Source: Atopsyche davidsoni
Taxonomy: Eukaryota > Arthropoda > Insecta > Trichoptera > Hydrobiosidae
Reading direction: 5' to 3'
NCBI GenBank assembly: GCA_022113835.1
Contig: JAILWY010000009.1
Location: 10,082,001 to 10,146,000, forward strand
Length of the DNA: 64,000 nucleotides
Positions 39,701-49,300 of this stretch are shown here, in pieces; within the stretch, counting starts at the first letter, position 1, and each line of letters starts with the position of its first letter. The position numbers were made by a program, and so were the translations under genes. A model generated the notes under the pieces. It was not told the origin of the DNA, did no database searches, and saw nothing but the letters and a program-made list of their open reading frames with translations.

Positions 39701-42656
39701 AATTGTTCAAGAATTTCACAAAATAATATGCATTCATTAAAATATAGCAGTTGAGTCTTTTAGGCTATCTTTATATAGTTTTAGTATAATATTTATTTTT
39801 AATGCCTTTACGGTCTAAATTTTTCTAATATTTTCTTTCGTATTTAAGTATTCTCGAAGGTTAAAGACCTTAAAATTTTAAAGAATATTAAAAACTTTTC
39901 TTGTAAAAATTGATGAAATCAGATGTGTTAAAATTATAATACGCTAGTAACCCAAGGCATGTTTATTAAATAATCATTTTGAATTATAATTAGTATTATA
40001 ATTAAATATTTTTTTCGTACCATTCTAGAGGCACATTTTACCCAAAACTTGTTTTATGTATATATTGAAACCCTGAACAAATACTTAATTCATAATAACT
40101 AATGCTTTTTTTTCTGATGAAAAACCGCATGATTTTTATATAACAAAATTTCACTTTTGAAATTTAAATTTTATATAAATAATTAAATAAAAAACTTGGT
40201 TTTAAACTTTTTTATGGACTCATTGGAAAATTGGATTTAATCTCAAAATGTACTATCATATTTTTCTAACTTAATTTTTAGAATTTTTTAAAGCATTTAT
40301 TCTCTCTGTAGCACACAATAAGGATAAAAAATTCCCAATAAGTATCTATAAATTCCGGCGAAGATTATTTTCAAACCTTGGTTGTTTTATAATTTAATTG
40401 TGAACCTAATTATTTTTCGATAAAAATATTTTTATTTTTTTCTATTCTCGTACACTACGATCGATGCTTTATTATTTTTATTTAGCTACAAAACGCTTTC
40501 GGCTCATTTTTTTCCCTCAATCTGGATAATAAAACAAATATACTATAATCACGCACAGGCGCAAACAAATTTCTAAACAATAGTTATTTATATGTATAGC
40601 CTATGATAAATATGAGTTTTGATAATGTGTCTAATATTGCTTCGCCTGAATAAAATAATTAATTTCGTATTAATACAAGCCGTAACTCAAAGTATGAACA
40701 CTTAAATATTTTTAAATGTATTCTAATGCAAACCTTTAAACTATAATCAAATGAAATACTAGTGATTATTTTTTCAGAATAACATAATTTTTTGTAAGTT
40801 TGGTAAGCTTGTGAATATGTGAAATAACGATACCTAGCGACCGCGGCTGAAAGTAGCGCTTCCTGTTTCCGGGCGCAGGTCTCGTGGAGCTCCGATAAAA
40901 CAGAGAGGCTGCGCCGCTTGGCGGTTCAGCGCTCCGCTATCCGAGTCGCCGAGCTCATCCAAGAGGGCACGTTTGGCCGACTCTTCCAAGGCGAACTCTA
41001 TCAAGGCTCTCTGCAGCAAGATGTCGTTGTCAAAACTGTCTCTGGTAATTCACAATCAAATTATTCATATTTATAATTGTCTTCACTTCAATAAATATAT
41101 ATATATATATATATATAATACACATATGCGTAATAATGATCTTTAGAATATTATGTACGAAATTGTAGCTTATTTATTTTTATTCAAATATTAATTTGTT
41201 GTTTTTGCGTGTGATTACAGAGGCAGCGTCCAAGGGGCAGGTATCTTTGCTGGTCACCGAGGGATCTCAACTGGCCGGAATGACTCATGATAATTTGCTG
41301 TCCCCCTTGGCAGTATTCATGCCTCCTACTCCTTCATCTCCTGCTACTCGACCGCTCATCGTATATCCCTACTGCTCTCAAGGAAATCTCAAAAGGTATT
41401 TTTTTGCATAGGTATTCTATTTAAAAATCTTACGTTCAGATAAAAAACCAATTAATCAATAATAAAATTTACACTCCACAATAAAATAGTATAAGAATAA
41501 TTTCTGTGAATATTATAATGTTAGTAAGAATCTTACTCGGCTATTTCTATAACAGGTAATAAAATCAATGTGTAACATAAAAAAATAATTATTATACATA
41601 ATTTACCCAGGTTCCTGTCAGAGCGACGTTCCTGTGCTACTGGTGGAGGCGGTGTTGGGTCTGTGCCCCCCTTGGCTGCCCAGCTTGTCTTGATGGCAGC
41701 GGGAGCAGCGCGAGGCCTTGTGTACTTGCACGCTCGGCGCATTGCACATCGAGATGTAGCAGCCAGAAACTGCGTGTAAGACTTTTTGTCACTCATTTAT
41801 AGCACTCAAAATAAAAGTATTTCATCTCTTTGATATATAAAATATACTGATCTAGTATCTGCAAAAAATATCATTATCAATATGAATACCTCTCACTTCT
41901 GAACATGATTAAAATTAATATTTTATTTGAAAAAATATATTTGATATAATATTGATTTTTTTGAATATTGCAATTAAATTAGTATTTGATTAATAAGTAA
42001 TTTGTTGACAAAAAAATAAGAATGATGTACACTTGTATTTTCAGAGTGGATGATAATTTCCAAGTAAAAGTGACAGACAATGCGCTGTCTCGTGATCTCT
42101 TTCCTGCAGACTACCATTGCCTCGGTGATAATGAAAACCGTCCAGTTAAATGGATGGCTTTAGAGGCACTTCAACATGGACAGTTTTCACCAGCTTCAGA
42201 TGTAGTAAGCTATGACAAATATATTCCAGTGTAAATTATTCTAAAACTGTGTAACAATAAACTTTGGTTCTTCATTGAATTTTATTGATGTAAATCTGAA
42301 AATATTAACCACATTATTCTATTCATTTAGTGGTCATTTGGTGTGCTTCTGTGGGAATTGGTAACATTAGCCCAAGAACCGTTTGCTGAAGTGGATCCGT
42401 TTGAAGTGGCAGCATTTCTTCGAGATGGCTATCGGCTATCTCAACCTCTCAACTGTCCTGATGAATTGTAAGTTTTTGAAATCAATTTTATGGAAGAGAA
42501 AGCAATACATTTTAACATTAAATATTTACTAATTTATATTACAGATTTACAGTGATGTCTTGCTGTTGGCTTGCAGCCGTGGACGCACGACCCTCGCTGG
42601 TTCAATTACTTGCATTTTTGCAAGACTTTCAGACAGCTTTAGCTCAGTATATCTAG
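5512..42656 (+). CDS. drl: RYK/Derailed-family Wnt receptor pseudokinase, cytoplasmic part (nine exons, 5' partial)
   Basis: Joined exons 5512-5642, 8677-8810, 35903-35992, 40879-41044, 41221-41395, 41611-41775, 42045-42204, 42331-42467 and 42545-42656 give 422 residues plus a stop with no internal stop codon, and every intron is GT-AG with matching phase. Residues 1-118 are a juxtamembrane region and about 140-415 a tyrosine-kinase-like domain: glycine loop QEGTFG (146-151), beta-3 Lys170, HRDVAARN (278-285), and DNA (298-300) in place of DFG, followed by SRDLFPADYHCLGDNENRP, a RYK-family signature. ALE replaces APE. RYK proteins are single-pass receptors that bind Wnt5 through a WIF domain and guide axons and muscle attachment; their kinase domain is considered catalytically inactive. 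The WIF and transmembrane exons are not seen here. Insects carry several paralogues (drl, Drl-2, dnt) and I cannot separate them, so the symbol stands for the family. The family call is secure; exon 35903-35992 is the least certain piece. Confidence 0.93.
6164..6497 (+). repeat. Direct repeat pair sharing CATTACCTGGCGAAATCGTG
   Basis: The stretch from about 6172 to 6224 (cattacctggcgaaatcgtgtcatt, tgtca.tttattttt.ctatatcgaaa) recurs at about 6432-6496. One copy lies just outside the left arm of the foldback element and the other inside it, so the locus has been partly duplicated or holds nested insertions. Confidence 0.7.
6234..6808. mobile_element. Foldback element with ~130-bp inverted arms
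   Basis: The left arm, about 6234-6363, is the imperfect reverse complement of the right arm, about 6680-6808. Matching blocks include GTAGGAATTTGGAGATTC (6261-6278) against GAATCTCCAAATTCCTAC on the right, CCTAAACATTTAAAAG, and AGATTAAATATAAACCATGTG. The arms flank about 316 bp holding a smaller hairpin. No transposase frame is present, so this looks like a non-autonomous MITE-like or foldback transposon. I could not confirm a clear target-site duplication. Confidence 0.7.
6379..6456. repeat. Nested hairpin inside the foldback element
   Basis: Outer arms AATGACACGATT (6379-6390) and AATCGTGTCATT (6445-6456) are perfect complements. Inner arms CTGTCTCTGGTGT (6394-6406) and ACACCAGAGGGCAG (6416-6429) pair imperfectly around a short loop. 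Confidence 0.75.
8677..8810 (+). CDS. drl: RYK-like exon B, Pro/Tyr-rich juxtamembrane segment
   Basis: The acceptor tttgcattgcag ends at 8676, and the consensus donor cag|gtgaga follows 8810. The phase matches exon A (one base plus two bases make Gly44) and the exon ends on a codon boundary. It encodes SRRSPSPYATTQLGGHIYA, then RPEPPAYFPPTGSC. The segment is rich in Pro, Ser and Tyr and low in hydrophobic residues, as expected for a flexible linker between membrane and kinase domain. PEPPAYFPP resembles SH3 or WW ligand sequence, and three tyrosines (52, 62, 70) could be docking sites; both points are inference. Confidence 0.75.
9330..9490. promoter_or_regulatory. GC-rich intronic island, candidate regulatory module
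   Basis: This G+C-rich block with no long open frame lies about 0.5 kb after exon B in AT-rich intron. GTCAGTGCG-type initiator-like sequences and CpG-rich words are visible. A regulatory role is inference only. Confidence 0.25.
10690..11010. promoter_or_regulatory. GC-rich intronic island, candidate regulatory module
   Basis: A compact G+C-rich block includes ATCATTAGGGTCGTC, GGTTTATTGTG and CGATTATGTC, resembling homeodomain or Forkhead-type sites. A 71-codon minus-strand open frame (10826-11041) crosses it but shows no domain. Function is inferred from composition only. Confidence 0.25.
11877..12177. mobile_element. 301-bp retroelement-like insertion with inverted arms (copy 2), possibly Penelope-derived
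   Basis: It is bounded by identical 14-bp direct repeats AATACTTTTCTAAT at 11863-11876 and 12178-12191. Inside, 11891-11937 is the reverse complement of 12066-12112 with two mismatches over 47 bp. The 3' part (about 12113-12177) is the family tail seen also at 18853 and 5335. On the minus strand the central part reads TTGATAA, a GCCAAC/GTTGGC stem, GAAAC, then CGGTC, resembling a hammerhead ribozyme core of the kind known in Penelope-like elements. No reverse transcriptase remains. Confidence 0.65.
16786..16866. repeat. AT-rich satellite-like tract ending in (TG)n
   Basis: Irregular ATATAT/AAATAAAT units are followed by nine TG dinucleotides. Confidence 0.85.
18853..18914. mobile_element. 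Short copy of the dispersed retroelement-like repeat (copy 3)
   Basis: This copy closely matches the tail of the 11877-12177 element: CAAAAATATTAAAATAGAAT, then TCCACCAAGTACTCTGTC and TATTGAATTTC. It is bounded by identical 12-bp direct repeats TTATCAAAATAT at 18841-18852 and 18915-18926. The pattern is that of a 5'-truncated retrotransposed copy. Confidence 0.65.
20651..20695 (+). repeat. 10-bp tandem repeat, unit CATCCCARCC
   Basis: About four consecutive near-identical copies of catcccagcc or catcccaacc lie at 20651-20695 within a GC-rich intronic island. The repeat creates glycine/tryptophan-rich minus-strand open frames that are artefacts. Confidence 0.8.
22810..23160. promoter_or_regulatory. 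GC-rich intronic island with octamer-like site
   Basis: This roughly 350-bp G+C-rich block contains ATTTGCATATCAATTCATTC (22917-22936), which holds an ATTTGCAT octamer (POU-type site), and a TTTATG.AGC..G.CC context. No domain-bearing frame is present. It may be an enhancer or alternative promoter; this is inference. Confidence 0.25.
23982..24000 (+). repeat. Poly-T tract
   Basis: Nineteen consecutive T residues precede CAG. It looks like a strong polypyrimidine tract and acceptor, but no open frame with recognisable content follows. Confidence 0.8.
24974..25050. mobile_element. Possible degraded fourth copy of the same repeat
   Basis: The segment TGAGTACTTTCTGTTAAAAC then TATTG resembles the family tail with several substitutions, and 10-bp repeats AATAAATATT occur at 24964-24973 and 25051-25060. 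Because the flanking repeat is low-complexity, this call is weak. Confidence 0.35.
28970..29019. repeat. Perfect 24-bp-arm palindrome (50 bp)
   Basis: The left arm 28970-28993 (CTAGCATCAAAGAATTTAAG then TATA) is the exact reverse complement of the right arm 28996-29019, with a 2-nt TT centre. It is capable of forming a cruciform or RNA hairpin. There is no poly-T terminator or coding context. Confidence 0.9.
29023..29050. repeat. Perfect 13-bp-arm palindrome, next to the previous one
   Basis: CTGATTGCAAGCA (29023-29035) and TGCTTGCAATCAG (29038-29050) are exact reverse complements around an AA centre. It begins only 3 nt after the 50-bp palindrome. Confidence 0.9.
34310..34515. promoter_or_regulatory. 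GC-richer intronic block with initiator-like TCAGT
   Basis: AACTCAGTCAGCAGTCACC near 34311 contains an arthropod initiator-like TCAGT, followed by about 190 bp of G+C-richer DNA ending CGCCTCCAG|GGGTGAGC. It could be an internal promoter with a non-coding first exon for a shorter isoform, but nothing proves transcription. Confidence 0.2.
35903..35992 (+). CDS. drl: RYK-like exon C, 30-codon linker before the kinase domain (probable)
   Basis: This 90-bp exon has phase 0 at both ends and encodes IFQYQYIPEDAADF, then TAQTMKNWVSRDIVLQ. The donor ttgcag|gtaaag is strong. The acceptor aatatcag is preceded by only a weak pyrimidine tract. The frame joins exons B and D cleanly, and YIPED followed by an acidic or hydrophobic linker fits the position just before a RYK kinase domain. 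Because both phases are 0, skipping it would keep the frame, so it could be alternatively used. It is isolated by introns of 27.1 kb and 4.9 kb. Confidence 0.6.
36719..36777. repeat. (TA)n microsatellite plus T tract
   Basis: An almost pure TA dinucleotide run of about 47 bp is followed by about 12 T residues. Confidence 0.9.
37620..38110. promoter_or_regulatory. Strong CpG-rich island in the intron before the kinase exons
   Basis: The block is strikingly G+C- and CpG-rich for this window. Open frames exist on both strands (for example 37805-38143 + and 37510-37881 -), all overlapping and rich in Arg, Ala, Gly and Pro, as produced by composition alone. It could be a promoter or enhancer; no coding support. 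Confidence 0.3.
38652..38720 (+). repeat. 8-bp GC-rich minisatellite, unit GCCCCGCA
   Basis: About seven to eight tandem copies of CCCCGCAG-type units, with small variants, run into CGCGCCCCGCGCCGCC. The period of 8 is not a multiple of 3, so the repetitive open frames over it are artefacts. Confidence 0.85.
40879..41044 (+). CDS. drl: RYK kinase domain exon D (glycine loop and beta-3 lysine)
   Basis: The acceptor tttccgggcgcag ends at 40878, and the donor gtaatt starts at 41045. Residues 119-173 include LRRLAVQRSAIRVAEL leading into QEGTFGRLFQGEL, the N-lobe glycine-rich loop in the form typical of RYK (QEGTFGRIF in vertebrates), and VVVKTVS with the beta-3 lysine at 170. The exon ends after one base of Glu174. 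The start is set by the acceptor; the open frame continues a little upstream, so a nearby alternative acceptor is possible. Confidence 0.88.
41094..41119. repeat. (AT)n microsatellite in intron D-E
   Basis: A short pure AT run lies within the 176-bp intron separating exons D and E. Confidence 0.85.
41221..41395 (+). CDS. drl: RYK kinase domain exon E (helix C to hinge)
   Basis: The acceptor gtgattacag ends at 41220 and the donor is ag|gtattt. The exon encodes residues 175-231: VSLLVTEGSQLAG (helix C, with Glu187 the likely partner of the beta-3 lysine), MTHDNLLSPLAVF and PLIVYPYCSQGNLK (hinge), matching the vertebrate RYK order of HRNLLPI then PYMNWGNLK. The loop MPPTPSSPATRP between beta-4 and beta-5 is proline-rich. 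Phase 1 in and phase 2 out agree with its neighbours. Confidence 0.9.
41611..41775 (+). CDS. drl: RYK kinase domain exon F (helix E and HRD catalytic loop)
   Basis: The acceptor atttacccag ends at 41610 and the donor gtaaga begins at 41776. The exon encodes residues 233-286. After FLSERR comes a short glycine-rich insert (CATGGGGVGSVPP) in the variable region before helix E, then AAQLVLMAAGAARGLVYLH and RIAHRDVAARNC. The HRD aspartate (280) and the AARN asparagine (285) are retained, whereas vertebrate RYK has HKD here. The frame is open with correct phases. Confidence 0.92.
42045..42204 (+). CDS. drl: RYK kinase domain exon G (DNA motif and activation segment)
   Basis: The acceptor tgtattttcag ends at 42044 and the donor gtaagc starts at 42205. 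It encodes VDDNFQVKVTDNALSRDLF, then PADYHCLGDNENRPVKWMA and LEALQHGQFSPASDV. The DFG motif is replaced by DNA (298-300), the defining degeneracy of RYK kinases, and the activation segment is nearly the family consensus. This exon alone identifies the gene family. Confidence 0.96.
42331..42467 (+). CDS. drl: RYK kinase domain exon H (helix F to helix G)
   Basis: The acceptor ttcatttag ends at 42330 and the donor gtaagt starts at 42468. The exon begins exactly at the conserved tryptophan of DVWSFGVLLWELVTL (residues 341 onward) and continues AQEPFAEVDPFEVAAFL and RDGYRLSQPLNCPDE, close to vertebrate RYK DPFEMAAYLKDGYRIAQPINCPDE. It ends with two bases of Leu386. Confidence 0.95.
42545..42656 (+). 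CDS. drl: RYK kinase domain exon I, C-terminus and stop
   Basis: The acceptor tatattacag ends at 42544. The exon encodes FTVMSCCWLAAVDARPSL, then VQLLAFLQDFQTALAQYI, and a TAG stop at 42654-42656. The CCW and ARP motifs are the usual end of a tyrosine-kinase C-lobe. As in other RYK proteins, the chain ends almost immediately after the domain with a hydrophobic residue (QYI; AYV in vertebrate RYK), a possible PDZ ligand. Confidence 0.93.
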
Positions 42657-44780
42657 TCAATTTATGTGATATGCGCAATTACCCGCCATTGATTTTTTTA
42701 TTATTTTATCTACACATTTTATATGTTAAACATGCTGTTTTATTTTACTTTTGTTAACTTGTATTTATTTGATAATGTGATCACTATCAGTAATATTTGT
42801 GTCTAGTGTGTAACCTTATAATCCAATATTATAATCACTCATATTTCCTCTATAAATGTTTTGTATCTTAAAAATCGACATTAGTTCTACTTGATATTAT
42901 ATTATAAACGTTGTTGTAACATATTATGTCAATGGATTCAAAATATAAGTGAATATTAAGAAACGGCTATGTGATGTTAGAAAATAAGCTTAATTATATT
43001 ACCATTATTATAACCATAGATAGGAATGATTCAATATTGGAAATATCGTAAAAAATATCATCTAAATACATACAACTAAATACGAGTGTGGTGTTCTGAG
43101 CCTAAACCAATTCATACGTTGTACTTGAAAATTCACCAATGAGATTTCTCTTTTTACTCATGATAAGTAAGATATTTTTATGAATTTATTACATACATTT
43201 ATTATTACGCTCAAAATAATATTATCAATTAGAATATTGTAAAACTACATTATTTATATGAAAAACAATGAACACTGAATATATGTATAAACTTTAAAAT
43301 ATTATGTAGTGTGAAATAAAAACAACACCAAAGTAGCTCAAATGTCAATATAACTTTTTGTATTGAAATACAACTCGTTACTTCAATTAAAATTAATGAT
43401 CTTGGATGATAAATAAAATCACAGCATATATAATTTATATAAATATACACATTTCACGATTAATGCATTATACTATAGTAAATTCCCAACTTTGTGTATA
43501 AGAGTTGGGCAGGCATTTTCATTTAAGTAGTGATTCTATCAATATAATATGAATGTATTGCATGTTATTAGATCTATCATAAGATATCTTTTTTCATATT
43601 AGTCACTACAATCTAAATGTATTAATGAGTAGATTATGTGTCTATTATTGGTGTGCATTATTCTCATATGTTTATCTTCTAACCTTCTATTATATTGTGA
43701 AAATAATGGGGAAGCTTTTGGATGAAACAGGGTTTATTAAAACAAGGAAGAGATAAAAAGGTAAATATGCCTAGGACAAAGTGAGTAGTCGAGAGTTATT
43801 TATAAATTTAGATTTGTATGTATAGATCTTTATTTTAATCAACGGAATTTAAAGTTTATATCATTTATTATTTTATTTATTTTTAAACTAAAGGAGCTCC
43901 TCAGTAACTTTAAATTTAATATCAGTACTAACATGCAAGTATTTATTAATGAAAATAGGCTCCATAATATCACATGGATGCAAGAGATTATAATAAAAAT
44001 TGTAATATTCCCTGAAATATAATTTTAATGTCTAGTAATGAGATGGAGCTATATTATTTATTTATACTTAAGATGTTTTGTTAGAAATTAACTGAACAAT
44101 ATTGATTTATTTAGTTTTGTATTTCTTTAAAACCATTTATTTAACCAATAATTTAGCATTTTATTAAAGATTATCTAGTCACTGTGTTTTTTATACATGT
44201 TTTGTGGCCATAACTTATGTTACTGGTATTATATTTTATATGTATAAAATATAAATTCAATAGTACAAATGATTACCAATATTTAATGTCAATTTATGGC
44301 AGAGTTTGTGTTTATTTCTTATACCCATATTAAATATGAATAACCAGTAAGGCTTATTTTGTAACAATAAACAAACAATGTCTGTTAGTTACTCAATAAA
44401 AATGTTCATAATTGCAAAAAGTCACGATTGGTAACTTGAAGGTTTCAGTTATTTTAATCAATGATTTGTCCCTAGACACAGGCTAGCCATTATAAATTAA
44501 TTAAATTTATACATATTATTTTTCACAAAACTTAAACTTAAAGGTTGAATATTTTGGCATAATTGGTGGATTGATGTTAAATGTATTTATTTACATTTAC
44601 TTAGTATTAATACTTATATATCTGTAAATATTTTTACTTTTGTATGATGACAAAGCAAATTGTTGATTGAATGAAGAACTAGAATTACTTAATGGTTTTG
44701 TGTATTACTATAACGACGTCACTATGTGTTATTGAAAATTGATATATTATGCGTAATAAAGGTGTTATTTTTTAAATATT
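42657..44780 (+). other. Probable 3' UTR of the RYK-like gene
   Basis: This AT-rich DNA after the stop has no credible coding exon. AATAAA hexamers lie at 43315-43320 and 44755-44760; the second is followed by a GTGTTATTTTTT run resembling a downstream polyadenylation element. The true end cannot be fixed without transcripts. Confidence 0.35.
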
Positions 44781-46119
44781 GATTTTTAATCTTAATTTTC
44801 GAGAGCTGTATATTTGCAGATACATCTTTATAAGCTAAAATATCTAATGATTAGAAGTCCGCTAAGACTGAATATGTCTCTCTCCGCACTACTAAAAGTG
44901 GTATAAAAGTGGCTTCCAGTCCTCCGAGATATGCTCATTTGAATTTTCCAACAAGCAAGAGCTTGAAAGCATAATGCAAACTTATATTTACTGAATTCAT
45001 ATTAGCAGTTACACTTAGAACCTAAAAGCAACTAGGTTTTTTTTTGTTAAGTAGATTGTATTTTTCTGTTTTCATAAATTTAAAAAGTCTACAGAGTTTA
45101 ATCAGTGAATATAATCAATCTAATTTAAAAGCGGTTCATTTTTAATTTAATTATGTTTGATTTTTTAAATTTACTTATCTCAATAATACAAACTTGTAAG
45201 TATGTAAATACTATAGTGGGGTAAATGTGTTATCACAGTAATAGCTATTAATAATTCAACTTAAATTAAGAAGTATGCTTACGAAGTTTATAAATTAAAT
45301 ATGAAATAACCAAAGGAATTTATATTTTTCGTTAAATTAAAATATAATTTTTGAATATTTTTTTTATATTTATATAAAAAAATGCTTCTGGCTACTCTCA
45401 GTTCTCAGAGATGGCGCTAGCGGACATATTAATTCATAGATTTATTTTATTTTTTAATTACATATGGTCCTTATGATCTTTTATGCATAAGTTTTTTTGC
45501 AAGAAAACTTATTAAAATTCGTGATTTGATATTTGAATCATTAAATATTTTATTTAAATTTCCTACCTGTCATTGTCAAAAATATCTATAGTTGATAAAT
45601 ACTCACGATTGATTTAAAAAAGAAAGTTTTATTGTAGATCAAATTCTCATGTAGAAACAATTATCGCCTTTACATTATCAAAAAAAAAAAAAGAATTCAC
45701 CTAATTACCCACCAAATAGTTGGCCAAGTAATTTATGGATTTGAGTCATTATTTTCGCACACGAGTATAATATACCGAAAAGTATGAAATAATCTTATAA
45801 TTTGAATAGACGCAACTCTTATAATATTACGAACATTTCTAACCCAGATGTCGACAACTGTGAGCTAGCGATATAATATATATAACATCTCACTAAAGCG
45901 TTGCACAAATCGCAGATTCTGAACTTCACCTGACGCATGTCAAGTAAACCTACATATTATGCATTACTATAAAAGTTTACACATTGCATATTAAAACATT
46001 TAAAATAATTGAAAGCTAAATTTAAATGTAAGAAGTATAAACATTCAGTTGTTTTGATTCAATTTTGTTACGCAATTGCTTTATCGTGGACGCTACATTT
46101 AAATTGTAAAATTAATACA

Positions 46120-46350
46120 AAATGTTAGATGGACTCGCCGGCCATCCGTTGCGGCTGACTGCTCGCTAACCATTGCTAACCAAATCAGTTCTCAGTGAGT
46201 GCGTCTCGGTCGCACGCGCGACCCGCGGCGGCGCCAGAGCGAGACGCACGGCGCTCACTTTCCCTTTCGCGGGCTCCGCTCCACAGTCGCTCGCAAGACG
46301 ACTCTTCCATAAAACAATAAAACGTTTCCGACCCGCTCGCTTCGTTGCGG
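46120..46350 (+). promoter_or_regulatory. Candidate promoter-like GC-rich block
   Basis: AAATCAGTTCTCAGTGAGTGCG (46180-46201) contains two arthropod initiator-like TCAGT words and leads into CpG-rich DNA. It lies 3.5 kb downstream of the RYK-like stop codon. The 66-codon open frame here is Arg/Ala-rich and lacks a domain. Confidence 0.2.
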
Positions 46351-49300
46351 AGGTTTTGATACATTTGTACTAATGGCAGATCCGACCATCGGGTATTTTT
46401 TTTTATTAACTTTAAATCTTTATTTGGATGGCTACACGGCTATCTTCTCTCTATGGCATAGTGATTAATTAGTACTTTGACAATGTGAGATCCATTACCA
46501 TTTCTGGTAACTCTATGGAATATTTTATATATTGTTCTTAAAGTCTCATTAATCTTAGTCATTTTTTCAACAAGCTTTTGGACCTTCACTTTATTATTTA
46601 ATTTTTTTTTATATATATTTCGACTTCGTCTATGTTGATATAGATTAAACAATCATAAAAGTTACTGAAATATTTAGAAAACTCACATTTTTACTTGTAT
46701 GTATTTTCCTAGCCGTTTTGTGTGGCTCAAAAAAAGTTCTGCTTGATTTGTATTAATTAACAAAAATTGGACCAAATTCAGTTTTGATAAAAACGAAGAC
46801 TGATAAAAACGGTAATTAAAATTCATTAACTAAATCAAAACAACCCCTAATATTTTTTCAGCACATGTCACAATTCTACAGGTTATCGCAATTAACGACT
46901 GAAATAAATATTATAATTTTGAATATTGATTTAGCATTTTTTGACATGGAAAAACCATAAAATAAAAAATGGCCCATTAAAAGTCAGTGCTTTAAAACCC
47001 TCTACCCACTGCGGCAGGGATGACGACCGTATGGTAGCAAGTCAATAGCTTTTCACTTTTGGGTTATTTACTTACTCTAAATTATAAAGTATACACCCAA
47101 ATTGTAAATCGGTTGCAAGTCGTGTCGCTGCAAGTGTAGCCGACTTGCAAACGACTCCACACAAGATGAGTATAAATATATATTCTACTAACATTAAAAA
47201 TTAATAAGTTCTTATGCTCACAAAGATATATATTTTGAAAAGCAATATAAGAATAAATTTTTGAGACATACTTTCAAGGATTATAAAAGAACCTTCAACA
47301 CTTTCGAAAGAAAATCTTCCACCGCAAATCGCGTCAGCCATTGTCGACTGTGGAACTGCTGGACGAAGGCCGCGCCTTGCCAACCTCTGCCGAGAGACAA
47401 CAATACCATTGACGATGTCGTATCTGACGCATACTTTCATCCTTTTGATACCCTAAGATTACCAATCGAGAGTAAATATAATTTTTGTATACTGTTTACT
47501 GAATACGTAAACATGTCAATCATATTTTTATGAGGGTAGATAATACAGAAGGAACAAGATATAAACAAGGATAATCTAAAATGATTTTAAGATTCACAAT
47601 GTTCTACAGAGGCCCTCGATATAAGTTCGAACAGGGAGTATGATATTTTAATATTGTTTACTTGCACTGGGTCATGGATGCTTCTATTCAAAGCTCTGCA
47701 TCCCTAAGCTCAACCCTTTTATAAATAAGTCGACCCTACAAGAAATCACTCTAGATAAACAGTGTACATTAGTCATATGGTTGATTTAAACCTAACTAAA
47801 TATGTTTTATCCAGTCTTTCTAAGCGTAACCAACATCAACAACCATGAAATATCGTTTAGAAATGACTAATTTTAGCGGGGAACTAGAATGGCTTGCAGT
47901 GTCATGGCTTGAACTGAATATATAAGAAGTAATCTTAGGTTGTTTCAACATTAAAAATATATTTTTTTAAATACCTGCTTCTTCCCGTAATCCAATAATT
48001 CTGTGTCCATTCTAGTAAAATTAGCAAAAAGGCGTCGCTGCGCGCTGTCATGCCCCGATATATCAACATTTCGACGTCACGATCTTACAAAGTGCTTTTC
48101 GGCTATTGTCGTGGTGATTGCTGAAACTACACATAAAGAGGTTATTTTTCTCGTGTCAGGGGTGACGACGATTTTTTCATAATTGTAAAAAAAAGTTTAT
48201 CAATGTTTTTTGTGCTCCGAGTTATAATGATACGGATACAGGATTGGAAGGTTGGAGGTTTGGAGTCACTCTGTATAGATCGTGACAATACGCTGCGTGC
48301 AATCGCAGCTGATTCGACGCGTCCTTCTCTCGTCCATTAGATTCGCAGCTGTCGGTTGGACGCGTGGGATCCTCGATGGCATGATTGAAGCCCGCCCCGT
48401 GCACTCGTGTGCCTTCATCTCCCGTCGATCTCCGTGGAACTAGATTGCTTCACCTGTGAACCAAAGGTCACATTAGACTCATTACTGCCGAGCCGGCCGC
48501 GTGCGTGGACAGTTCGGAGAGACTATGGTGTTTTGGTTTGTAATGTGAACGGAATAATATAATAACTGATTAATTTTGCTAGCGACCTTCCTAGTTTCTT
48601 TGTCTTTACATGAACTTTCAAATTGTTTTCAACATTGTAATTTGACTGCCTTGGGAAATTTGAAATGGAAAATATAGCAGCAATCAATTTTTATTAACAT
48701 TACTTACTCTTGCGAAAAATAAGACCGTATTTAATTTGCACATTGAGAGTCAATTTTTAATTTATATTTATAGTTACTTAACCGTGTAAAATTGCAAATT
48801 ATAATTATTTATAAAATATATATCAATCGTCTTGCTACAGCTGTTTATATTAGTGGTGTGCAGTTCTAAAAAACTCCCAAAAAGAACATGTTCTACAATA
48901 TATCACGCAACTATTAAAAACACTTTTTGTGTATTTTTCCATTCGTAGCTCTTAATAAAATAATACTGATATTGTGTTTACAGGTCTATCTCTATGAGCG
49001 GGAGATATTCAAAAAATCTAATTTGTAATTCCAAATCTTGTAAACAGAGATATATCACATAAGGCTTTTATATATTATACAAGTTTATTTAAAATATATA
49101 TTTTTTTGTATTTTTGTAAAAACTTCTCTACTCGGGTCCAAACCTGAATCTTCACTGTCGGTTAGCAACTGTGTTAATTACTGACCCCGAGGCGGTCCAG
49201 TGCTTAGGCACTAGTATTCAACTAACATCGTACTACGTATCGATTTGTTAATCTAGCAAACTTCTGAAAAATGAATATAGGTTCTATGATGAATGCTTTA

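Larger units (their letters stand above)
35993..40878 (+). other. Intron between exons C and D
   Basis: This 4.9 kb GT-AG intron has GC-rich islands at about 36040-36480, 37220-38110 and 38430-39070, a long TA repeat at 36719-36765, and otherwise AT-rich DNA, with nothing recognisable from 39100 to 40878. No domain-bearing frame is present. Confidence 0.65.

Noticed and set aside
46440..46652. Minus-strand 70-codon frame rich in Lys and Arg
   Set aside because: It looks protein-like in part but I recognise no domain and it has no exon neighbours or clear splice sites.
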